From: Levilactobacillus acidifarinae DSM 19394 = JCM 15949
GTDB taxonomy: Bacteria > Bacillota > Bacilli > Lactobacillales > Lactobacillaceae
Length of the DNA stretch: 64,000 nucleotides
Assembly: GCF_001434835.1 (NCBI RefSeq)
Contig: NZ_AZDV01000003.1
Location: 62,001-126,000 of the forward strand
Reading direction: 5' to 3'
The translations under genes and the position numbers were made by a program. Every line of letters starts with the position of its first letter. The stretch's first letter is position 1. Positions 56,740 to 64,000 of the stretch are shown one piece after another. The notes under the pieces are model-generated. The model was not told where the DNA came from. It made no database searches and saw only the letters and a program-made list of their open reading frames with translations.

Positions 56740-57276
56740 CTAGTTTGCCGCTTGGTCAAACTTATGCTGATAAATGGTCACGTTGGCCGTCCGTTCGCCC
56801 CGCACCACCGTAGTGGTCTGGACCTTCGTCAACCCCTGAGCATCCCAGAAGGCGGGCGCTTGGCGGTCCCCCATGAAGACGCTAAGCTGCAATTGAACGG
56901 CATCGGCAGCTTGTAAGGTTTGGACCAGGCTTTGATACAACTCCCCCCGCCGTTGGTCACTCAAACTTTTAGCCGGTAACCAGAGGCCCAACCACACGAG
57001 GCTGGGGAGCGGATAATCGACAATTAAATCGACGATCAGCACCAACTGGTCATTTTCAAAAACACCGAGATAGGTTTTCTGGTCGTGCGTGGCGTTTAAC
57101 GGGACATCGTCCACGTCCTGCACGGCCTCTTGGCGAGTCACCGGATGATCCTGAAAGTGGCCGAAGTAGTCCGGGTGTTGCGCCTGAAATTGATAAATCA
57201 AATCGTCATCGGCGTGGGTCAATTCCCGCACTGTGGCGTCGGTCAGTCGTTGGTTCCATACCGTTGCTAATTTCAT
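56740..57276 (-). CDS. GNAT-like acetyltransferase, divergent
   Basis: Protein of 178 residues with GNAT-like layout: YLGVFENDQLVLIVDLIVDYP for strands 3-4 and FWDAQGLTKVQTTTVV near the end, but the acetyl-CoA loop (RRGELYQSLVQ, about 109) is only partly conserved. Substrate unknown. Starts 4 bp after the HD-domain gene ends, so cotranscribed. Its stop codon directly adjoins the uvrB LexA box. Confidence 0.72.
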   Translation of the reverse strand: MKLATVWNQRLTDATVRELTHADDDLIYQFQAQHPDYFGHFQDHPVTRQEAVQDVDDVPLNATHDQKTYLGVFENDQLVLIVDLIVDYPLPSLVWLGLWLPAKSLSDQRRGELYQSLVQTLQAADAVQLQLSVFMGDRQAPAFWDAQGLTKVQTTTVVRGERTANVTIYQHKFDQAAN

Positions 57277-57280
57277 TTTG

Positions 57281-57922
57281 CTAATCCTCCGCTTGGTCTA
57301 ATAGCGTATTGGTCAACGCCTCGAGCTTTTGCCGGTCACTAAAATCCGCTGACAATAGCTCGGGTAAAACGTCTCTTAAGAAGTACTGCACACAAGCCAT
57401 TTGCTTAAACTTTAGAATCGTTGCGAGGCTTTCCCGGTAAATATCGGTGTAAACCGGTTCCGGATTGCCCTTCTGAATTTCGCCGAAGGATTCGTACAAC
57501 AGGTCAACCTTGTCGGCCACGGACAGGATCTGACCTTCCAGAGTGTCGTCCTTACCTTCGCCTAAACGCCGGGCGTAGGCGGCCTGGAACTGCTCGGGAA
57601 TCTCGTTATGAATAAAATTAGCAGTCAGTGATTCCTCCACGTCGGCCAACATTTTGCGTAGTTCGGGCGTCGCGTACTTGACCGGCGTCTTGATATCCCC
57701 GATAAATCGTTCGGTGTAATCGTGATTCAGCGCCTTTTCGTACAGCGATCGCCAATTAACCGTGTGTCCAGCCTGTTCCTCGACGTCCCCTAAAAATTGG
57801 GCAACTTCGGCCACCTTAAACGAATGTGCCGCCACGGAATGTTGCTCAAATTTGAAGTACCCCGGCGCGCGGTTAATGGTTTCCAGGTCACTAAGACTCT
57901 GTAAAAATTGATTCATGCCCAT
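57281..57922 (-). CDS. HD-domain hydrolase, YfbR/5'-nucleotidase-like
   Basis: Protein of 213 residues (ATG 57922, 9 bases after GAGGAG). Metal ligands of the HD superfamily are visible: H in SVAAHSFKVAEV (about 35), HD in ALNHDYTERFIGDI (about 65) and D in ILSVADKVDLLYE. The arrangement matches the YfbR group (dNMP 5'-nucleotidases) more than (p)ppGpp hydrolases. A nucleotide-pool role is inferred. Confidence 0.85.
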   Translation of the reverse strand: MGMNQFLQSLSDLETINRAPGYFKFEQHSVAAHSFKVAEVAQFLGDVEEQAGHTVNWRSLYEKALNHDYTERFIGDIKTPVKYATPELRKMLADVEESLTANFIHNEIPEQFQAAYARRLGEGKDDTLEGQILSVADKVDLLYESFGEIQKGNPEPVYTDIYRESLATILKFKQMACVQYFLRDVLPELLSADFSDRQKLEALTNTLLDQAED

Positions 57923-58030
57923 TGCACTCAACTCCTCTGTGGTGGGAAAGTCCCACCTAACTTATCAATTCTATCCTATGCGATGTCTGTCGAGATTGCA
58001 AAAGTTCGGTGAATTAAATTTCATGGGTTG

Positions 58031-58075
58031 CCCGCTTCCGGACCAGTCAGCCATGGTTGGAAAGCACTGAGCCCG
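58031..58075. repeat. Dispersed structured repeat, copy 2 (internally deleted)
   Basis: CCGCTTCCGGACCAGTCAG...CATGG..TGGAA matches the first 30 or so bases of copy 1, then jumps to CTGAGCCC, which in copy 1 lies 90 bases further on. Looks like a deletion derivative. Confidence 0.65.
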
Positions 58076-58093
58076 TTTTAACAATGGCTACCA

Positions 58094-58128
58094 AAAAACG
58101 GAGGCGCCACTTTGGCCGCCTCCGTTTC
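58094..58128 (-). terminator. trxB terminator
   Basis: AAACGGAGGCG / CGCCTCCGTTT stem with six Ts on the minus strand. Confidence 0.88.
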
Positions 58129-58142
58129 GTTGTTTGCTTAAA

Positions 58143-59084
58143 TTAATCTTGCGTTGCCGCTTGCGACTTAAGGGTTTCCAGGTAGGCGAACGCGGCTTGT
58201 CCCGCCGTGCCACCTTCCCCAACCGCCGTGGTGATCTGCCGCAAATCCTTTTGCCGCACATCCCCAATAGCGAAGATACCAGGAACGGCCGTGGTCATGT
58301 GATCATCGGTCTTAATCCAACCCGCCTCGTCGGTAATCCCTAAGCCCTTGAAGGCGTCGGTCATTGGTAAAGTTCCCACGTAAATGAAGACCCCGCTGGC
58401 GTCAATGTGACCATCTTCGCCAGTCTGGTTGTTATGCGTAGCGACCCCGGTGACCTTCATCTTATCGCCTTGGACTTCCGTCACGTTAGTGTTCCAAACG
58501 AATTCAATCTTTTCGTTAGCAAACGCCCGGTCCTGCAAAATCTTTTGGGCCCGTAATTGGTCCCGCCGAACGACAATGGTGACCTTAGACGCGATACCGG
58601 CCAAGTAAAGGCCTTCTTCAACGGCTGAGTCCCCACCACCGACAACGACGACTTCACGGTTCTTGAAGAACGCACCGTCGCAGACCGCGCAGTACGAAAC
58701 ACCCCGGCCACCGTATTCATCTTCACCGGGAACGCCGAGTTTCTTGTACTCGGAGCCGGTTGCGATCAACACCGCTTTAGCAGCGTAGTCACCATCATCG
58801 GTCTTCACGACCTTGTGATCACCGTGATCTTCAATACTCTCAACACTCCCGTAGGCGAATTCCGCGCCAAACTGGGTCGCGCCATCGTACATGTCCTTGG
58901 CTAAGTCGGGTCCTAAGACGGACTTAAAGCCAGGATAGTTTTCAATCGCAGCGGTGTTATTCATCTGACCACCGTAGATTCCCCGGTCGAGCATCAACAC
59001 GGACAGGTTGGCCCGCGAAGCGTATAACGCCCCGGTCATCCCACCGGGTCCTGCACCGATGACAATTACATCGTAATTCTTCAA
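58143..59084 (-). CDS. trxB: Thioredoxin-disulfide reductase
   Basis: FAD/NADPH enzyme of 313 residues. FAD motif GAGPGG (10-15), redox-active C132-A-V-C135 (SYCAVCDGAFF), NADPH motif VVVGGGDSAVEEG and the C-terminal FAIGDVRQKDLRQITTAVGEG. Reduces thioredoxin for general thiol homeostasis. Last gene of the hprK-lgt-gpsA-galU-trxB run; ends at a strong terminator. Confidence 0.97.
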   Translation of the reverse strand: MKNYDVIVIGAGPGGMTGALYASRANLSVLMLDRGIYGGQMNNTAAIENYPGFKSVLGPDLAKDMYDGATQFGAEFAYGSVESIEDHGDHKVVKTDDGDYAAKAVLIATGSEYKKLGVPGEDEYGGRGVSYCAVCDGAFFKNREVVVVGGGDSAVEEGLYLAGIASKVTIVVRRDQLRAQKILQDRAFANEKIEFVWNTNVTEVQGDKMKVTGVATHNNQTGEDGHIDASGVFIYVGTLPMTDAFKGLGITDEAGWIKTDDHMTTAVPGIFAIGDVRQKDLRQITTAVGEGGTAGQAAFAYLETLKSQAATQD

Positions 59085-59151
59085 GTTAACAACTCCCCTT
59101 CATCCTGATTTGCCTGACCATTACTTTACTAGGAAAAAGTAAGTTTGTCAC

Positions 59152-60051
59152 CTATTTTGACTTCGGTTGATCTTCGGCATCGAGTCGTTTGCCCAATTCC
59201 TTGATGTACTGCCGTAATTGCGTCTTCGTTTCCGGATGTTGCAACCCATATTCAATGTTCGTCTGTAGCCAGCCGAACTTGTTGCCAACGTCGTAACGCT
59301 TACCCGTGTACTCGTGGGCAAAGACGCGCTGGGTCTTGTTTAAGTTATCGATGGCGTCGGTCAATTGGAGTTCGTTGCCTAACCCGATAGGCGTGTTTTC
59401 CAAGGCTTCGAAGATTTCCGGCGTAAAGAGATAACGACCGATGATGGCCAAATCACTAGGGGCCTCGTCTGGTTGGGGCTTTTCGACGAAGTTCGTGACG
59501 TTGTACAGACCTGGCATGGTTTCTTCGGACGGGTTGATTACGCCGTATTTAGCGGTGTCCTTGTGCGGCACCCGCATAACGGCCAACGTTGAGGCGCCCG
59601 TTTGGTCGTACCGGTCAATCAGTTGCTTGGTCAGGGGCACCTTACTGTCCGTCATGTCGTCGCCTAACATGACCACGAACGGTTCGTCCCCGATAAAGGC
59701 CTTCGCCGTTAAGACGGCGTCACCCAATCCGCGGGGATACGGTTGCCGGATGAAGTACAGGTTCATCCCCGTAGTCTCTTGGACCTGCTTGAGCATCTTT
59801 TCCTTGTGCTTGGCTTCCAAGTTAGCTTCCAGTTCGGGATTAGAATCGAAGTGGTCTTCAATGGAACGCTTCGACTTACCGTCAACGACTACGATGTCTT
59901 CGATCCCGGAACGCCGGGCTTCTTCGACAATGAATTGGATCGTTGGTTTATCAACAATTGGTAACATTTCCTTGGCTAACGCCTTGGTTGCTGGTAAGAA
60001 TCGAGTTCCGAGTCCCGCAGCTGGAATAATGGCTTTTCTGACTTTTCTCAT
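59152..60051 (-). CDS. galU: UTP--glucose-1-phosphate uridylyltransferase
   Basis: Makes UDP-glucose for polysaccharide, glycolipid and teichoic acid decoration. The 299-residue protein has the nucleotidyltransferase motif [20 protein letters not shown] (8-27), [12 protein letters not shown] and VMLGDD (about 155). Gap of 34 bp from gpsA. Confidence 0.96.
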   Translation of the reverse strand: MRKVRKAIIPAAGLGTRFLPATKALAKEMLPIVDKPTIQFIVEEARRSGIEDIVVVDGKSKRSIEDHFDSNPELEANLEAKHKEKMLKQVQETTGMNLYFIRQPYPRGLGDAVLTAKAFIGDEPFVVMLGDDMTDSKVPLTKQLIDRYDQTGASTLAVMRVPHKDTAKYGVINPSEETMPGLYNVTNFVEKPQPDEAPSDLAIIGRYLFTPEIFEALENTPIGLGNELQLTDAIDNLNKTQRVFAHEYTGKRYDVGNKFGWLQTNIEYGLQHPETKTQLRQYIKELGKRLDAEDQPKSK

Positions 60052-60085
60052 AAGAGTTTAAACCCTCCTCAAATTTTCACACTAA

Positions 60086-61099
60086 TTAGAATTCGGACCG
60101 ACCCTCGCGTTGCATCAGGTCGGAAATGGCCGTCTTAATGTCCTTACCTTCGTAAAGGACTTGGTAAATGGCCTCTGTAATCGGCATCGACACCCCGCGC
60201 TTTTGTGACAACTCGTAGGCCGCTTTGGTCGTGGCCAACCCTTCGATCACCATCCCCATATGGCTGATTACATCGTCGAGCTTTTCACCGCGACCGAGTT
60301 CGTCACCGGCCCGCCAGTTTCGCGAATTGGTACTCGTGGCCGTGACGATCACGTCACCGACCCCGGATAACCCGATAAAGGTCATGGGGTCCGCCCCAAA
60401 GGACGTCCCTAACCGCGAAATTTCAGCCAAGCCCCGGGTCATCAACGCCGCCTTGGCGTTGTCCCCGTAGCCTAACCCGTGTAACGCGCCGGCCCCTAGA
60501 GCGATAATGTTCTTCAAGGCCGCGCCAATTTCGACGCCAATCACGTCGGAATTGGTGTAAACCCGGAAGTACGGCGTCATAAAGAGCTTCTGGGTGTACT
60601 TGGCCGCTTCCGGACTGGCACTGGCTGCCGTAATCAAGGTAATGTCGTGACGGGCCACGTCCTCGGCGTGACTCGGACCGGATAAGACCGTGACGGCCTT
60701 CCGGTTAGCCGCCGGAATCTCTTCTTCCAAAATTTGGGAGATCCGCTTGTAGGTCTTCTGCTCAATCCCTTTGCTGGCATGGATCAATTCTGGTTGTAAG
60801 TGCTTAGCGGTTAAAATACCGGCCACTTCATGGGCCACGGACCGCACGGCCTTAGTCGGGACCACGAATAAAATGGCGTCCACCCCGTCAATGGCACTGG
60901 CCATATCGGCATAGGCGACCAGGGACTTGGAGAACGTAAAGTTCTTGATGTAGTGACTGTTGGTGTGCTGGGTATTTAATTCCTCAACCTGCTTGGGGTT
61001 GTAGGACCATAATCGCACATCGTGCCCGTTTTCATCTAAAACATTGGCCAAGATGGAGCCCCAAGAACCGGCACCAAGAACGGCAATTTTCTCTGACAT
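60086..61099 (-). CDS. gpsA: Glycerol-3-phosphate dehydrogenase [NAD(P)+]
   Basis: Reduces DHAP to sn-glycerol-3-phosphate for phospholipid and teichoic acid synthesis. The 337-residue protein starts with the Rossmann motif VLGAGSWG, and has [18 protein letters not shown] and the catalytic-lysine motif [13 protein letters not shown]. Fourteen bases from lgt, same strand. Confidence 0.97.
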   Translation of the reverse strand: MSEKIAVLGAGSWGSILANVLDENGHDVRLWSYNPKQVEELNTQHTNSHYIKNFTFSKSLVAYADMASAIDGVDAILFVVPTKAVRSVAHEVAGILTAKHLQPELIHASKGIEQKTYKRISQILEEEIPAANRKAVTVLSGPSHAEDVARHDITLITAASASPEAAKYTQKLFMTPYFRVYTNSDVIGVEIGAALKNIIALGAGALHGLGYGDNAKAALMTRGLAEISRLGTSFGADPMTFIGLSGVGDVIVTATSTNSRNWRAGDELGRGEKLDDVISHMGMVIEGLATTKAAYELSQKRGVSMPITEAIYQVLYEGKDIKTAISDLMQREGRSEF

Positions 61100-61113
61100 A
61101 GTCTGGATTCTCC

Positions 61114-61971
61114 TTAATTAGAAAGTTTGGTTCGTTCACGAAACGGGTTACCGGCTAAGTAATCCGTCGGTGGTGTATTTTGACGACGCCGGTAAATCCA
61201 AATGATTGCGGCGCCCACAAACAAAATCACGGATAAGAGTTGGGACACCCGAATCACGTTACCCAACATCAAACTGTCGGTCCGCATTCCCTCGATAAAG
61301 AAGCGGCCCAACGAATACCACATCACGTAACCCAAGAAGACCTCACCTTGCTTGAACAGCTGCGGGTAGTGACGCAAACTCATCAAGACCACGAAGCCCA
61401 TCAGATCCCAGGTTGATTCGTACAGGAAGGTCGGCTGGCGGTAGGCACCGTTGATGAACATCTGCTCCACGATGAAGTGTGGCAGGTGCAGGCCTTGTAA
61501 GAACGACAAGCTGGTGATGCGCCCAAAGGCTTCCTGGTTCATGAAGTTCCCCCACCGACCAATGGCCTGACCTAAGATGACGGTCGGGGCGGCCACGTCG
61601 AGCATCAACCACACGGGAATAAACCGCGACCGGCAGAAGAAGTACACCACCAGCCCGGCCCCAATCAATGAGCCGTAGATGGCGATTCCCCCGTCCCAAA
61701 TCGCGATGATTTCACCGGGATGCTGACTGTAATACGGCCACTGAAAGGCCACGTAATACAACCGCGCGGCAATTAACGCCGCCGGCAACGCCCATAAAAT
61801 CATATCATAGATATCATCGGGGTTGATGCCCCGCCGGCGCCCTTCACGAACGGCCAATAAGACCGCTAAGATCACGCCGGAAGCAATGATCACCCCGTAC
61901 CAGTGAACCTGAAGGGGCCCTAAATGCACCGCAATCGGATTCAGAGCGGCTAAAAATGGTGTAACCGTCAT
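61114..61971 (-). CDS. lgt: Prolipoprotein diacylglyceryl transferase
   Basis: Integral membrane enzyme (285 residues, about seven helices) that transfers diacylglycerol from phosphatidylglycerol to the lipobox cysteine. Signature [17 protein letters not shown] (about 136-152) is intact, as are [14 protein letters not shown] and [17 protein letters not shown]. The frame overlaps hprK by 4 bp (ATGA). The hprK-lgt order is conserved in Bacilli. Confidence 0.97.
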   Translation of the reverse strand: MTVTPFLAALNPIAVHLGPLQVHWYGVIIASGVILAVLLAVREGRRRGINPDDIYDMILWALPAALIAARLYYVAFQWPYYSQHPGEIIAIWDGGIAIYGSLIGAGLVVYFFCRSRFIPVWLMLDVAAPTVILGQAIGRWGNFMNQEAFGRITSLSFLQGLHLPHFIVEQMFINGAYRQPTFLYESTWDLMGFVVLMSLRHYPQLFKQGEVFLGYVMWYSLGRFFIEGMRTDSLMLGNVIRVSQLLSVILFVGAAIIWIYRRRQNTPPTDYLAGNPFRERTKLSN

Positions 61972-62915
61972 TGCGTCCCTCCATCCTTTTGGGAATTTTG
62001 TTTAATTAAGCGGTTCAAATTATCGTCAAAAACCTTAGTGGCGTCGTAGCCCATCGAGCGGGCCCGGAAATTCATGGCCGCCGCTTCGATGATGATGGCT
62101 AAATTCCGCCCAGTTTTAACCGGAATGGTAATCTTGGGAACTTCAACGTCAAAGAATTTCTGACTTTCGGTATTATTACCCAACCGATCGAAGTGGTTGT
62201 CATCGTGCCAGAGTTCCAGGTGGACGATCAGGTCAATATCGGTTTCGCTCCGCACGGCCCCGGCCCCAAAGAGGTTCATCACGTCGATGATCCCAATTCC
62301 CCGGATCTCCAGTAAGTGACTCAAGATGGCGGGAGCGGCGCCGACTAAAGTCTGTTCGTCTTGCTGATAAACTTCCACGCGGTCATCGGCAATCAACCGG
62401 TGCCCCCGCTTGACCAGTTCCAAAGCGGTTTCACTTTTTCCCACGCCGGAATCCCCGGTAATCATGACCCCCACCCCGTAGATGTCGACCAACACACCGT
62501 GAACGGATTGCCGTTCGGCGAGCTTGCCTTCCAAGAAGTTGGTCATGTTACTGAGAACCCGTGACGTGGTAAGTTTCGTCCCTAAAATCGGGATCTGGGC
62601 TTCCTCGGCGGCCTGTTTTAATTCTTCAGGTGGGTCGAGCTGGGTCGACACCACAAACGCGGGCGTCTCGGGCTGACACATTTTTTGCATCACGTCCAAT
62701 AACTGTTCGTGACTCATTCCCTTGGCAAACGAGGTTTCCGTAATCCCCAACAGTTGGATTCGCTTGGCCGGGTAGTAATTAAAGTACCCCGTTAGTTCCA
62801 ATCCGGGACGCGAAATATCGCTGGTCGTAATTTGCCGATTGAGGTCATCTTGACCGGAATAGACATCTAATCGATTAGCCTTGACCAGGTCGGCGACCGT
62901 AACGCTTTCTGGCAT
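61968..62915 (-). CDS. hprK: HPr kinase/phosphorylase
   Basis: Bifunctional enzyme that phosphorylates HPr on Ser46 in response to fructose-1,6-bisphosphate, giving the CcpA co-repressor. The 315-residue protein has Walker A GDSGVGKS (154-161), VYGVG-type context ([11 protein letters not shown]) and the signature [21 protein letters not shown]. With the cre site at 3954 it ties this window to carbon catabolite control. Extended -10 TGCTAAAAT at 62959-62967 (minus) and a cre-like sequence further upstream. Confidence 0.97.
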   Translation of the reverse strand: MPESVTVADLVKANRLDVYSGQDDLNRQITTSDISRPGLELTGYFNYYPAKRIQLLGITETSFAKGMSHEQLLDVMQKMCQPETPAFVVSTQLDPPEELKQAAEEAQIPILGTKLTTSRVLSNMTNFLEGKLAERQSVHGVLVDIYGVGVMITGDSGVGKSETALELVKRGHRLIADDRVEVYQQDEQTLVGAAPAILSHLLEIRGIGIIDVMNLFGAGAVRSETDIDLIVHLELWHDDNHFDRLGNNTESQKFFDVEVPKITIPVKTGRNLAIIIEAAAMNFRARSMGYDATKVFDDNLNRLIKQNSQKDGGTQ

Positions 62916-63037
62916 GCGTGTTTCCTCCTAACTACATCGTCTCATAAAACATACCCTAATTTTAGCACTTTAGCGGGGCTTCTCCTATCAAATTCAATTC
63001 GTTACCACAACCGCGTTAAGAATCGGTTACCGGGTTA

Positions 63038-63051
63038 AGATAGCGCTTACT
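63038..63051. promoter_or_regulatory. Weak cre-like sequence upstream of hprK
   Basis: AGATAGCGCTTACT matches the cre consensus at 12 of 14 positions (both mismatches at the ends), about 75 bases upstream of the hprK -10 box. Confidence 0.3.
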
Positions 63052-63085
63052 TAATAGTTCAGCCCTTACCCGGGGCTAGGACACC

Positions 63086-63457
63086 CTACCCCCGGGCGAA
63101 GTGGTCACTGATGACGGCATTAGCTAACGACATCACGATGGCGACGATCAGCGTCACGCCAAACGACGCAAAGGCGAAGTTACTCCCCACAAACCAGGCG
63201 GTGAGTTCCAGCATAATGGCGTTAAGCACCACGCTGAACAGGCCCAGCGTCAAGATGGTAATGGGTAGCGACAACACGAACAGAATCGGTTTGACCACCG
63301 CATTTAAGATCGCCAGGACTAAGCTGGCCAGTAACGCGATGCCCACACTAGAAACGTAAAACGCGTGCTGGTAATTTCCCGCCAGCGAACTCTGGAAGAA
63401 CCCCGCTAACGCCAGAAAAATCAACGCATTGACTAAAATCCGGGTCCAAAAGCGCAT
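63086..63457 (-). CDS. Phage holin family 4 superfamily membrane protein (YvlD-like)
   Basis: Protein of 123 residues with four membrane helices (about 8-25, 32-52, 58-80, 88-115), including LVLAILNAVVKPILFVLSLPITILTLGLFSVVLNAIML, the YvlD/DUF360 hallmark. In Bacillus the yvlABCD operon encodes a PspC partner and responds to envelope stress; here too it directly follows a PspC gene with no gap. Not a phage holin in function. Confidence 0.88.
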   Translation of the reverse strand: MRFWTRILVNALIFLALAGFFQSSLAGNYQHAFYVSSVGIALLASLVLAILNAVVKPILFVLSLPITILTLGLFSVVLNAIMLELTAWFVGSNFAFASFGVTLIVAIVMSLANAVISDHFARG

Positions 63458-63796
63458 CTACTCACCATCCTTATGGTGGACGTCGTGTTCCGTCACGTCG
63501 TGAATCACCTTGCGATCAGCTTTCGGGTTAGTTTGTTGACCCCCCCGACCGAAGCCGAAGAGATCACTGAAGTTAGAACCAGTGGATTGTGAGTCGTCCA
63601 GCGGCATAAACGTCATTAAAATGACGTAGACCAATAGGCCCAATACCACGTGTAAGAACGGAATCGAAATGGTGATAATCACGTAGATCAATCGCAATAG
63701 GTTGGCATTCCAGCCAAAGTAGTCGGCAATTCCACCAAGGACCCCACCGACGAGACGGTTGGTCCGGGAACGCACGAGTTTTTTCTTTGCTGCCAT
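63458..63796 (-). CDS. PspC domain protein
   Basis: Protein of 112 residues: basic N-terminus, PspC domain (about 5-65; RSRTNRLVGGVLGGIADYFGWNANLLRLIYVIITI) with a membrane helix, then an acidic/His-rich tail (residues 70-112). PspC senses membrane stress. ATG at 63796 is preferred since AAAGGAGG has correct spacing to it, not to the ATG two codons earlier. Cotranscribed with the YvlD-like gene. Confidence 0.88.
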   Translation of the reverse strand: MAAKKKLVRSRTNRLVGGVLGGIADYFGWNANLLRLIYVIITISIPFLHVVLGLLVYVILMTFMPLDDSQSTGSNFSDLFGFGRGGQQTNPKADRKVIHDVTEHDVHHKDGE

Positions 63797-63850
63797 TGTC
63801 ATGGCCTCCTTTAAGTCTGATTAAACTTGTCCTATTGGGAAAAGAATAAC

Positions 63851-63892
63851 GAAAGCGGCCACTGAAAGCAAGTTTTCAGTGACCGCTGGTTT
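63851..63892. terminator. Hairpin upstream of the PspC gene
   Basis: AGCGG-CACTGAAA / TTTTCAGTG-CCGCT stem; probably ends the next gene beyond the window. Confidence 0.65.
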
Positions 63893-63962
63893 AAATCTTC
63901 AAATTTCGGTAAGAATTACGGGGAATTACTCCCCGCTTTAAAACTATTAAGTCTAGAAAATC

Positions 63963-64000
63963 CAGCGCTTCCGGGCCAGTCAGAAACAGGCTGGAACGGG
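63963..64000. repeat. Dispersed structured repeat, copy 3 (cut by window end)
   Basis: CAGCGCTTCCGGGCCAGTCAG...CTGGAACGGG agrees with copy 1 at nearly every position except a short segment in the outer stem; continues beyond the window. Confidence 0.7.

Noticed and set aside
63086-63457. Phage holin
   Set aside because: The family name is historical; context beside PspC and the absence of any phage gene show a YvlD-type envelope protein.

Overview
The window is a stretch of low-GC-phylum but relatively GC-rich Firmicutes chromosome. Glycolytic synteny (cggR-gap-pgk-tpiA-eno), the hprK-lgt-gpsA-galU-trxB block, the rapZ-yvcK-whiA block, LPQTN-type sorting signals, a CcpA-type cre site and heavy use of CGG/ACC/GCC codons all point to a member of the Lactobacillaceae. 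A Levilactobacillus/L. brevis-like species is my best guess, but the genus is inference. Most of it is housekeeping chromosome; no prophage, transposase or plasmid gene was seen.

Layout. 1-3.8 kb: the end of a Ppx/GppA exopolyphosphatase, a sugar acetyltransferase, an azoreductase divergent from a MocR-type regulator, and a small unknown gene. 3.8-4.0 kb: a promoter with a perfect cre site that appears to drive only a short CU-rich RNA ending in a terminator, a candidate CcpA-controlled sRNA. 4.2-14 kb: a TagH-like ABC ATPase, a GH73 glucosaminidase, nagB, a 40-residue basic protein, a large LPQTN-anchored SEC10-like surface protein and glmS. nagB and glmS, which run opposite reactions of amino-sugar metabolism, both carry NagR(dre)-like boxes at their promoters. 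14-17.3 kb: the cdaA-cdaR-glmM operon (c-di-AMP synthesis and peptidoglycan precursor). 17.6-19.9 kb: a DUF1361 membrane protein and a 24-repeat type I-E-like CRISPR array with no cas genes in the window. 19.9-32.4 kb: a CPA1 antiporter with murB, exoA, a DnaQ-like exonuclease, tsaE, pta, ung, a LURP-one protein, smpB, rnr, a carboxylesterase and secG. 32.4-41.7 kb: a ClC transporter, a proline-rich LPQT surface protein and the lower-glycolysis cluster.

41.9-43.5 kb: two identical tRNA-Arg(CCG) genes flanking an ECF transporter S component that has a structured leader RNA. 43.5-47.3 kb: a LytTR/LiaF-like pair, clpP under a CtsR box, a DUF711 protein and an ACT-domain protein. 47.5-50.6 kb: rapZ-yvcK-whiA, followed by a 3' untranslated region holding two tandem units whose hairpin stems differ by compensatory changes while the internal-loop sequences are identical. 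50.7-57.9 kb: an HdeD-like protein, the uvrBA nucleotide-excision genes behind a LexA box, a GNAT and an HD-domain protein. 58.1-64 kb: trxB, galU, gpsA, lgt, hprK, a YvlD-like and a PspC protein. A second structured repeat family occurs in three gaps (about 51.5, 58.0 and 63.96 kb, the last cut by the window edge).

Best candidates for undescribed biology: the CcpA-linked small RNA (3851-3968), the tandem covarying hairpins after whiA (47535-47780), the dispersed structured repeat, the ECF leader RNA (42116-42200), the strict pyrimidine rule at the repeat-spacer junction of the CRISPR array, and the MocR regulator that has lost its PLP lysine. All coordinates and motif calls come from reading the sequence; no database search was run.
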